Positions 1-6,030 of a stretch of 64,000 nt of DNA are shown here, in pieces; position 1 is the first letter of the stretch, and the number at the start of each line of letters is the position of its first letter. The position numbers were made by a program, and so were the translations under genes. The notes below the pieces were generated by a model. The model was not told the DNA's origin. It did no database searches and saw only the letters and a program-made list of their open reading frames with translations. The stretch covers positions 22,167,990 through 22,231,989 of the forward strand of contig JAQNBH010000014.1 in NCBI GenBank assembly GCA_028752905.1, given 5' to 3'. This stretch comes from Cladorhizidae sp. MBARI D1340-BT2 (taxonomy: Eukaryota; Porifera; Demospongiae; Poecilosclerida; Cladorhizidae).

Positions 1-243
1 TAAGTTCAACATGGGATCTTCTCTGGACCTAGCTCACATCCACAGGTTTCTGATATAAACTTGGAAACAGCAGGCACCTCAGAAGCATCTTCCAAACTTA
101 CATCCAGACTCTGGCCTTGTACTTCTCCTTCCCATGAAGTTGATGCTCTACACAATGTAGAAGGTTCTCCACATACACCAGTATCCATAATCTCAGTGTA
201 CACAGCTGTAGCTAATTCGAATCAAAGAGAGCGCGACAACTAA
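1..243. other. Possible exon-like segment, strand undecided
   Basis: Both strands are open here. The plus frame runs from position 4 to a TAA at 241-243 and is rich in Ser, Thr and Pro. The minus frame runs from about 203 down to a stop near 6, and its codons look at least as protein-like (many Glu, Ser and Val residues, with spaced Cys). On the minus strand a good splice-donor-like GTAAGT follows the reading of Gly-Gln-Ser-Leu-Asp at about 105-110, so only part might be exonic. I recognise no domain on either strand. It may be an exon of a gene cut by the left edge of the window, or chance. Evidence is limited to open frames and base composition. Confidence 0.2.
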
Positions 244-399
244 ATAGCTCTAGCTAAAAAGGTGCCAAAATAAAGCGCTCTACCTCCTTGCGCTATTTCT
301 TATGATGTAAGTGTTTATAATAAGTCAGGAAACTAGTCCAGTTCATAAAATTTTAACTTGCTTTATCTAAAAATAGTTCCTTTTCCCGTGGACTGTCAC
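244..399. other. Intergenic or intronic, no feature seen
   Basis: AT-rich unique-looking sequence between the open segment at the left edge and the 33-bp minisatellite. No gene, RNA or repeat recognised. Confidence 0.4.
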
Positions 400-862
400 A
401 TATATACAGAGTGAGAAATAATACTATATTAAATACATACAGGGTGAGAAATAATACAATATTAAATACATACTGGGTGATAAATAACACAATATTAAAT
501 ACATATATACAGGGTGAGAAATAATACAATATTAAATACATACAGGGTGATAAATAATACAATATTAAATACATATACACAGGGTGAGAAATAATACAAT
601 ATTAAATACATACAGGGTGAGACATAATGCAATATTAAATACATACAGGGTGATAAATAATATAATATTAAATAATACAATATTAAATACATATAGACAG
701 AGTGAGAAATAATATTATATTAAATACATACAGGGTGAGAAATAATATACATACACGGTGAGGAATAATACAATATTTAATACATACAAGGTGAGAAATA
801 ATACAATATTAAATACATACAGGGTGAGGAATAATACAATACAATATTAAATACTACATAGA
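400..862. repeat. 33-bp AT-rich minisatellite, about 14 copies
   Basis: A unit of about 33 bp repeats across this stretch. Its anchors are ACAGGGTGAGAAATAATAC followed by AATATTAAATACAT. Copies vary by substitutions (CAGAGTGAG, CAGGGTGATAAATAA) and by small indels, such as the shortened copies near 670 and 745 and an extra ACAAT at 835-842. Minus-strand ORFs of 65-75 codons here encode only a reiterated Tyr/Leu/Ile/Phe pattern. They follow from a unit length divisible by three without internal stops in that frame, and I do not regard them as genes. Confidence 0.93.
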
Positions 863-1150
863 TATACTGAGAAATAAAATTCATTTTGTTCATCATATTT
901 GCAACAGCTATATACTCGCTACTCAAAATGATCCGTGCCATACCCCCCCCCAGTACCTCACCACTGTTAAAGTGACATGTTTGAGTTTTAGATATAGTCT
1001 TTCCTTACATCTTAACACCATCAACACTGTACAGATCCAATATATGTGTGTGTAGGGGGAGGGGGGGGGGGAGACGGAGTGGTTACACAACTGCAAGGAC
1101 TGAGCTGGTTAGTCATTGCCCTGTGCCAATATGCACGCCTTTAAAAATAT
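863..1150. other. Low-complexity interval with poly-C, TG and poly-G tracts
   Basis: No gene recognised. Contains a C run near 943-951, a short TG repeat near 1042-1052 and an interrupted G run at 1055-1071 (G5 A G11). The G run could form a quadruplex or be a sequencing weak spot. Confidence 0.5.
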
Positions 1151-1384
1151 TTAGCATGCGCGAACGAGCAGATCGGCCTCTACGAGAAATTCTAGACTGA
1201 AGACTTCACTTTCAGTTGTCCTCTGTAGCCCTGTACAAGCATTAATGGCGGAGAAAAGTAAACGATCCCTTTTGAGCGCTTTCCAACCAAAGTGGTTCCA
1301 TGTAACTATAAATTGGAGCTCACCCCTGATCTGAAGAACTTCACCTTCTGAAGGATTTTGGACATTACAGTTGAAGTGAGTCAA
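1151..1384 (-). CDS. Hypothetical 77-codon ORF, unrecognised, weak
   Basis: Minus-strand ORF from an ATG at 1384-1382 to a stop at 1151-1153. The translation has a mixed, globular-looking composition (Trp, Phe, Leu, Glu, Arg) without low complexity, unlike most ORFs in this flank. I recognise no motif or family. It overlaps, on the opposite strand, a short ATG-initiated ORF at 1245-1334, and only one of the two is likely to be real, if either is. It has no supporting neighbour, no visible promoter, and its length is compatible with chance. Confidence 0.15.
   Translation of the reverse strand: MTHFNCNVQNPSEGEVLQIRGELQFIVTWNHFGWKALKRDRLLFSAINACTGLQRTTESEVFSLEFLVEADLLVRAC
1245..1334 (+). CDS. 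Possible short first exon or leader ORF (weak)
   Basis: An ATG at 1245 in a favourable context (ATTAATGGCGG, with a purine at -3 only by one reading and G at +4) opens 29 codons beginning Met-Ala-Glu-Lys-Ser-Lys-Arg-Ser-Leu-Leu, then Phe-Gln-Pro-Lys-Trp-Phe. A donor-like GTAACT occurs at about 1300, after the Trp-Phe-His codons, so this could be a first coding exon. The Lys/Arg-Ser-Leu-Leu-x-x-Phe-Gln-Pro pattern is vaguely like the N-termini of transposase-derived zinc-finger proteins, but I cannot support an assignment. It lies antisense to the 1151-1384 ORF. Confidence 0.15.
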   Translation: MAEKSKRSLLSAFQPKWFHVTINWSSPLI

Positions 1385-1689
1385 TGTTTCATCTCAAGTG
1401 TCTAGCTTTTAGCTATGCATCTCCTATGCATCTCCTTTGAGAGGTATAAATGAAGTGGATCTGTCCTCTAGAGCATAACCAAATTTAAAACGTGTGACTT
1501 CCTCTATCCCACCTCCTCATCTTGTCCTATTGTTCCTATCCTAAGAAACAAGTGCAAACTCACTCATGTAATCACAGATGATTGCAGATTTCCAGCCTAT
1601 CCTAGGGAGCAAGTGCAAACTGGTCAGGTGTGTCCATTTTAAGTGTATTTTACTACTAAACTACAAATATTACACCTGGATTTTTTTTT
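1385..1689. other. Unique-looking sequence, no gene recognised
   Basis: Nothing codes convincingly. Two related stretches of about 26 bp, sharing CCTATCCTA and AAGTGCAAACT, lie about 61 bp apart near 1535 and 1596 and may be the remains of a local duplication. Confidence 0.4.
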
Positions 1690-2095
1690 ATATCTTGAGG
1701 TAACATCTTGGAGTTTAATTTTGATTTGTCATTTCAAGGTCACGTGGGCCACAAGGTCGAATTCAAGGTCAAACAAAAGATCAGAGTTCACCGGAATTTA
1801 ACTTTCACCTACCAAGGAAATCATGAGAGATTTGGAATCCTTATCAAACTAGCTTTCCAATGACACCAGTTTCATCAAATTAAACCCACTGGTTTCCGAG
1901 ATATCAGCGCCTCAAAATTGGTGGCCATGCCCATTTTTGAAAAATGCCGAATTTCGAGGGCCAATATCGCCTAAACTACTGGTCCGATTGTGCTAATATT
2001 TGAGATTTGGGCTAGTTACGCCAAGACCACCTGACATACCAAATTTCAGCAAAATCGAAGATGGTGGTGTTAAACCCATTGGGTGATTTGACATC
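1690..2095. repeat. Probable interspersed repeat fragment (unclassified)
   Basis: A moderately GC-richer stretch with repeated phrases such as CAAGGTC (near 1736, 1752 and 1765) and a run beginning GAGATATCAGCGCCTC near 1899. No ORF is intact. The style, a non-coding sequence with no microsatellite content lying among minisatellites, suggests an old dispersed element, but I see no terminal repeats or target-site duplication. The call rests on general appearance only. Confidence 0.25.
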
Positions 2096-2340
2096 AGCTC
2101 TAGGGTCACAGAAGCTACTGATGGTAGACTGGTGTAGCTCTAGAGTCTCAGAAGCTACTGATGGTAGACTGGTGTAGCTCTAGAGTCACAGAAGCTACTG
2201 ATGGTGGACTGGTGTAGCTCTAGCTCTAGAGTCACAGAAGCTACTGATGGTGTAGCTGTAGAGTCTCAGAAGCTACTGATGGTAGACTGGTGTAGCTGTA
2301 GAGTCTCAGAAGCTTGGAGTTTGAGACTGATGGTAGCTGG
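2096..2340. repeat. 40-bp minisatellite, about 6 copies
   Basis: A unit of about 40 bp (GTAGCTCTAGAGTCACAGAA plus GCTACTGATGGTAGACTGGT) repeats head to tail. Copies differ by TCACAG/TCTCAG, GCTCTAG/GCTGTAG, a doubled GCTCTA near 2217-2227 and a copy with the GACTG portion deleted near 2245. The last copy is broken by AGCTTGGAGTTTGAG. Confidence 0.9.
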
Positions 2341-2560
2341 TGTAGCTCTTGCTTGACATTGTAACTGTTGGACTCCAGTAGCTCTAATAGAGACAGCAGC
2401 AACCACATAAAGTTTTGTTTATAAACAAATCAACTATATTGGATTCAACTTGAAGTTTAGGCATGCCCTAGCCTTCATCAGGAATAACGGTTGCATTTAA
2501 TTGTCAAAGCAGAAAAGACGGGAATAGTATATATACCCGTATGTATTTAACCAAGCCAAT
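2341..2560. other. Spacer, possible dispersed-repeat end
   Basis: No ORF of note. The stretch near 2450-2485 (GCCCTAGCCTTCATCAGGAA) read on the minus strand resembles the CTGATGAAGGC-type motif common at the ends of some animal retroelements, but nothing else supports that. Confidence 0.3.
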
Positions 2561-3165
2561 GTTTATGGTTGATGTGTACATGACCAGTGTCTAGCCACAC
2601 ATACATGCACTCTATGTTTATTGTTGATGTGTGCATGACCAGTGTCTAGCCACACATACATGCACTGTATGTTTATGGTTGATGTGTGCATGACCAGTGT
2701 TAGCCACACATACATGCACTGTATGTTTATGGTTGATCTGGGCATGACCAGTGTCTAGTCACACATACATACACTGTATGTTTATGGTTGATGTGTGCAT
2801 GACCAGTGTCTAGCCACATATACATGCACTGTATGTTTATGGTTGATGTGTGCGTGACCAGTGTTAGCCACACATACATGCACTGTATGTTCATGGTTGA
2901 TCTGTGCATGACCAGTGTCTAGTCACACATACATACACTGTATGTTTATGGTTGATGTGTGCATGACCAGTGTCTAGCCACCCATACATGCACTGTATGT
3001 TTATGGTGTATGTGTACATGACCAGTGTCTAGTCACACATACATACACTGTATGTTTATAGTTGATGTGTGCATGACCAGTGTCTAGCCACACACACATG
3101 CACTGTATGGTTATGGTGTATGTGTACATGACTAGTGTCTAGCCACACATACATGCACTGTATGA
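2561..3165. repeat. 55-bp minisatellite, 11 copies, trimeric substructure
   Basis: Unit starts at GTTTATGGTTGATGTGTGCA (2561, 2616, 2671 and so on, exactly 55 bp apart in the well-kept copies), followed by TGACCAGTGTCTAGCCACAC and ATACATGCACTGTAT. Variants TAGCC, TTAGCC (1-bp deletion) and TAGTC recur in the order TTAGCC-TAGTC-TAGCC at about 2700/2757/2812 and again at 2866/2921/2976, giving a three-unit higher-order repeat of about 164 bp. Minus-strand ORFs of 60 codons inside it are repeat shadows. Confidence 0.95.
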
Positions 3166-3240
3166 TTGAGTTACTGGCAATTTCAAAGTTACTGGCACAT
3201 CTTTGTCCCACACTGTGGGGATGTTCTTTGCTTTTACTTC

Positions 3241-3420
3241 TTTTTTTGGTATATATATGGTTAATTCTACCTCCTCGTCTTACTCTTCCTCCTCCACCTC
3301 CTCCTCCTTTTCCTCCTCCTCCACCTCCTCCTTCACTTCCTCCCCCACTTCCTCCCCCACCTTCTCCCTCACCTCCTCCCTTCCACCACCTCCTCCTCCT
3401 CCTGCTGCTGCTGCTGCTCG
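3241..3420. repeat. CT-rich low-complexity tract ending in a CTG run
   Basis: After a short T tract and ATATATATG, the sequence is an imperfect (CTC/CTT/CAC) purine-poor tract to about 3400, ending in CTCCTCCTCCTGCTGCTGCTG. Polyproline and polyserine ORFs in this stretch are compositional. The long pyrimidine tract is intron-like and lies upstream of the exon candidate at 3478. Confidence 0.85.
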
Positions 3421-3439
3421 CAGTTATTCATTGTCATGA

Positions 3440-3477
3440 TTGTGTGTGTGCATGTGTCTGCATGTGTGCATGTATAG
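3440..3477. repeat. TG-rich tract upstream of an exon candidate
   Basis: Imperfect TGTGTG/CATGTGTC repeat, ending in GCATGTATAG immediately before 3478. The terminal AG could be a splice acceptor. Confidence 0.6.
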
Positions 3478-3550
3478 GTGCGGGAACCCACTAAGGAGGT
3501 TGTCCTCAACTGTGCTGATATTGAGATAATCTTTGCCTCCTTTGGTGGTC
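3478..3550 (+). CDS. Exon-like fragment of puromycin-sensitive aminopeptidase (M1 family)
   Basis: The plus frame starting at 3478, right after a TATAG acceptor-like site, reads Val-Arg-Glu-Pro-Thr-Lys-Glu, then VVLNCADIEIIFASF. From memory, the N-terminal beta domain of animal puromycin-sensitive aminopeptidase has V-R-x-x-T-x-x-I-V-M-N-C-A-D-I-D-I-I-x-A-S-Y at this position, agreeing at most conserved places. That enzyme is a cytosolic zinc aminopeptidase of more than 800 residues. This region precedes the catalytic GAMEN and HExxH motifs, which are not in the window. Donor-like GT dinucleotides follow at 3545 and 3548, and the frame beyond them becomes low-complexity. I found no convincing preceding or following exon nearby. 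It may be one exon of a gene with long introns, or a stranded gene fragment or pseudogene. The family similarity is fairly strong, the exon limits are uncertain. Confidence 0.55.
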
Positions 3551-3759
3551 AAGCTAGGCATACGTTCATCACTATTATTATTTTCTGCCCTCCAACTTCT
3601 TCCCCTCCCCCCTGCCTGTCATATACTTTCATAACTGGCCTTTCACAACCTTGTCTCAGCTATCCATCTGCATGATATAGGGGAGGATTTGATTACCATC
3701 TGTGCTTTGTTGTACTGCCTATGTGCCAGTATTGTCAAGGAAACCACAATGCGTCTGTG
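3551..3759. other. Spacer, no feature recognised
   Basis: Mixed unique sequence with a C-rich patch near 3600-3615. If the 3478 exon is real, this is intron. Confidence 0.4.
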
Positions 3760-4061
3760 TATGTATATACACATAATATATATTATAATTATGTGTTTGT
3801 ATATATACTATGTGTATGTATACACACATAAACACATAATATATATTATAATGATATGTGTACGTATATATACTATGTGTATACATAATATATATTATAA
3901 TTATATGTGTATGTATGTATATATACTATGTGTATGTATACATACATAATATATATTATAATTATATGTGTATGTGTATATACTATGTTTATGTATACAC
4001 ACATTTATAATATAAATTATAATTATATGTGTATGTATATATACTATGTGTATGTATATAT
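3760..4061. repeat. AT-rich tandem repeat, unit about 61 bp, 5 copies
   Basis: The palindrome-like block AATATATATTATAATTAT recurs at about 3773, 3836, 3885, 3946 and 4007, separated by TGTGTATGTATATATACTAT and TACACACATA sequences. Spacing is 63, 49, 61 and 61 bp. Each unit is locally self-complementary, so the tract could extrude hairpins. The Tyr/Ile/Met-rich ORFs on both strands here are compositional. Confidence 0.85.
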
Positions 4062-4206
4062 GTTCAATCCAATCTATGAATCTGCCCAATCTATAGATTG
4101 TGCTGCACAATCTATGAATACCAATCTATTGCCTGCCAATCAATACACTTCAAAACATGGTAGCATATTAACACCCTTTGCAACAGATTCATAGATTGGA
4201 TGGAAC
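4062..4206. mobile_element. Sub-element with its own 23-bp inverted termini
   Basis: The left arm of the foldback element is itself bounded by inverted repeats: 4062-4084 and 4184-4206 match as reverse complements over 23 bp with one mismatch (GTTCAATCC versus GTTCCATCC). This suggests that a 145-bp MITE-like unit was the building block, and that the larger structure arose from two inverted copies, the right one having lost its inner terminus. Confidence 0.7.
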
Positions 4207-4732
4207 AAATCGACCAGTACTTATTATCGACTAGTTATACTGAGCGAGTGTGCAAGCCAAATATCCAAACCCACCCACACAATATGGGATAGTGGACAGG
4301 AATTTACAAAGCCTGTGCTACTCCCACGAAAAGAGAAGAAGGGAGAAGAGCTGTTTGCGAGTCAAGTTTCTCTACATTTTGGGTATTTGGGGACTATAGC
4401 AGTTGTGCGAGTATTCGTGGTATTACAAACTGTGCATTATATCTTTTTTGACAGAGCAATGTTCTTCAAATATCTTTTTTTGCTCTAGCTACACTTGCCA
4501 TGTCACTTACTTCTTTATCTGTCAAGTCCATGTGGAACCTTTTTCTCAGTATCACTTTTTTCTACATCATTACACTCTCAGTTGCAATCATCATTTTCTG
4601 TTTCTCTGTTGCAAAGGGTGTTAATATGCTACCATGGTGTTTGAAGTGTATTGATTGGCAGGCAATAGATGGGCATTCATAGATTGTGCTGCATAATCTA
4701 TAGATTGGGCAGATGCATAGATTGGATGGAAC
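4062..4732. mobile_element. Foldback/MITE-like element with inverted repeats of about 125 bp
   Basis: The sequence from 4062 to about 4186 is repeated in inverse orientation from 4732 back to about 4606, with only scattered mismatches and small indels. Shared blocks include CAATCTATAGATTGTGC (itself nearly palindromic), CCTGCCAATCAATACACTTC and GTAGCATATTAACACCC. The outer ends are GTTCAATCCAATCTATG and CATAGATTGGATGGAAC. ATATAT flanks both ends (4056-4061 and 4733-4738) and could be a target-site duplication, though the flanks are AT-rich. The interior of about 420 bp has no transposase-like ORF. It is a non-autonomous DNA element by structure, superfamily unknown. Confidence 0.8.
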
Positions 4733-4873
4733 ATATATAATATACACATATTTATTTAGACATATATAAGTCAAAATATTTTCGGGGGAGGGGGGGGGGG
4801 GGGGGGGGGCGGATGAGTATTTGTATGAAAAAGGTTTACAAATATGGACCACAAATATTAACCTCCTTCACCT
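4733..4873. repeat. AT-rich spacer with a long poly-G tract
   Basis: Contains an interrupted G run at 4784-4809 (G5 A G20). This is a candidate G-quadruplex and a place where length could be miscalled. No gene seen. Confidence 0.7.
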
Positions 4874-5482
4874 TAAGTGCTGGCTTTACTTCTGTATAAA
4901 GTTGCTAGTTTTGCTACTGCTGGTTTTAGTGCTATATTAACTGCTGGTTTTACTGCTGTATTAATTGCTGGTTTTCCTGCTGTATTAAGTGCTTGTTTTG
5001 CTGCTGTATTAAGTGCTGCTGTATTAAGTGCTGGTTTTACTGCTGTATTAAGTGCTGGTTTTACTGCTGTATTAAGTACTGGTTTTCCTGCTGTATTAAG
5101 TGCTGGTTTTACTGCTGTATTAAGTGCTGGCTTTACTGCTGGCTACTGCTGTATTAAGTGTTGGTTTTCCTGCTGTATTAAGTGCTGGTTTTGCTGCTAT
5201 ATTAAATGCTGGTTTTCCTGCTCTATTAAGTGCTGGTTTTACTGCTGTATTAAGTGCTGCTGTATTAAGTGTTGGTTTTACTGCTGTATTAAGTGCTGGT
5301 TTTCCTGCTGTATTAAGTGCTGGCTTTACTGCTGTATTAAGTGCTTGTTTTCCTGCTGTATTAAGTGCTGGATTCACTGCTGTATTAAGTGCTGGTTTTA
5401 CTGCTGTATTAAGTGCTGGCTTTACTGCTGTATTAAGTACTGGTTTTCCTGCTGTATTAAGTGCTGGTTTTACTGCTGGTTC
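4874..5482. repeat. 24-bp minisatellite, about 25 copies, open in several frames
   Basis: The unit GCTGTATTAAGTGCTGGTTT plus TACT (24 bp) repeats head to tail. Some copies are replaced by 15-bp short forms, such as GCTGTATTAAGTGCT near 5013 and 5249. The array stays open in more than one frame on both strands: plus-strand ORFs of 204 and 152 codons with octapeptides AVLSAGFT or CCIKCWFY, and a minus-strand ORF of 126 codons with KPALNTAV. Because 24 is a multiple of three and the unit lacks stops in those frames, open frames are expected without coding. If it were translated, the product would be a hydrophobic octapeptide repeat protein. I favour non-coding minisatellite. Confidence 0.93.
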
Positions 5483-5603
5483 CCTTTGTAGTGGGGACAC
5501 TAAACAAGCCGAGTTTAAACTAAACTTGTGGGAATATACATGCTGTGTGTTTCAAAATAAAGCCCTGTCATTGCACAAGTAATCCACTCATGACTAGCTG
5601 TTG
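5483..5603. other. Spacer upstream of an exon candidate
   Basis: Includes TTTGTAG at 5487-5493, an AATAAA at about 5557 and a short GTT/GCT run near 5599. No independent gene recognised. Confidence 0.4.
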
Positions 5604-5774
5604 TTGTTGCTGTATAGCTTCAGATGTCTCAGGAAGAAGTGAAGCAGTAGCAGCAGCCATCCCAGCATTGTCCAGCTGCATCAAGGCACAGGTTGGCAAC
5701 ACCATCTATCAGTTATACAGGAGGTTGGGGACATCAGATGTCCCTGCCCCCTCTACTAATATAGTGATGTCATA
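5604..5774 (+). CDS. Possible terminal exon of an unrecognised gene
   Basis: Following a T/G-rich stretch and acceptor-like TATAG or CTTCAG sites (about 5617-5624), the plus frame ends at a TAA at 5773-5775. It encodes about 50 residues with varied composition, including Glu-Ala-Val-Ala-Ala-Ala-Ile-Pro-Ala-Leu, then GNTIYQLYRRLG, and a Ser/Pro/Thr-rich tail ending Val-Met-Ser. The composition and lack of repeats make it look more like a true coding end than the other ORFs. I recognise no family. It does not resemble the C-terminus of M1 aminopeptidases that I know, so linking it to the 3478 exon is not supported. The exact acceptor is uncertain. Confidence 0.35.
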
Positions 5775-5775
5775 A

Positions 5776-5879
5776 TTGATGTATTGACAATTTGATTAAC
5801 AATGGCGGTTAATGAACAGTGAAACTGACAGAGTGGAGTTTATAAACATGTATATGTACCTGGCAATTACTATAGGAAG
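5776..5879. other. Short unique spacer before the palindrome
   Basis: No gene or repeat recognised. If the 5604 exon is real, this would be its 3' untranslated region. Confidence 0.4.
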
Positions 5880-6030
5880 TAGCGTTGTTTTTAGTGAAAT
5901 TTGGTATAAATTCCACGAGTAATTTAGCGGGGATGGTTTTAAAAATTTCACGTCGCAAAGTCTAGTGCAATTGCCGTCCCCGCTACATTATGAGTGGTAG
6001 TTATACAAAATTTCACTAGGAACCACGCTA
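5880..6030. mobile_element. 151-bp palindromic MITE-like element at the satellite boundary
   Basis: The left arm (5877-5936) and the reverse complement of the right arm (5974-6033) match at about 47 of 60 positions. Shared blocks are TAGCG, TAGTGAAATTT, GTATAA and TAGCGGGGA. The arms are separated by about 37 bp (5937-5973). The match stops at TAGCG on the left and CGCTA on the right. No ORF and no clear target-site duplication are visible. The right arm contains AATTTCACTAGGAACCACGC, the core of the satellite monomer that begins here. Confidence 0.75.

Noticed and set aside
353..692. Minus-strand ORFs rich in Tyr, Leu, Ile and Phe resembling membrane proteins
   Set aside because: They are direct translations of the 33-bp minisatellite and have no unique part.
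3135..3494. Proline/serine-rich ORFs of 119 and 78 codons
   Set aside because: They read through the CT-rich tract and the TG repeat, and their composition is explained by the low-complexity DNA.
3689..4194. Tyr/Ile/Met-rich ORFs on both strands
   Set aside because: They are translations of the AT-rich repeat of about 61 bp and of part of the foldback element.
4403..4852. ORFs of 60-96 codons across the foldback element interior and right arm
   Set aside because: They cross the inverted-repeat arm or the poly-G run, overlap each other on both strands, and show no transposase motif.
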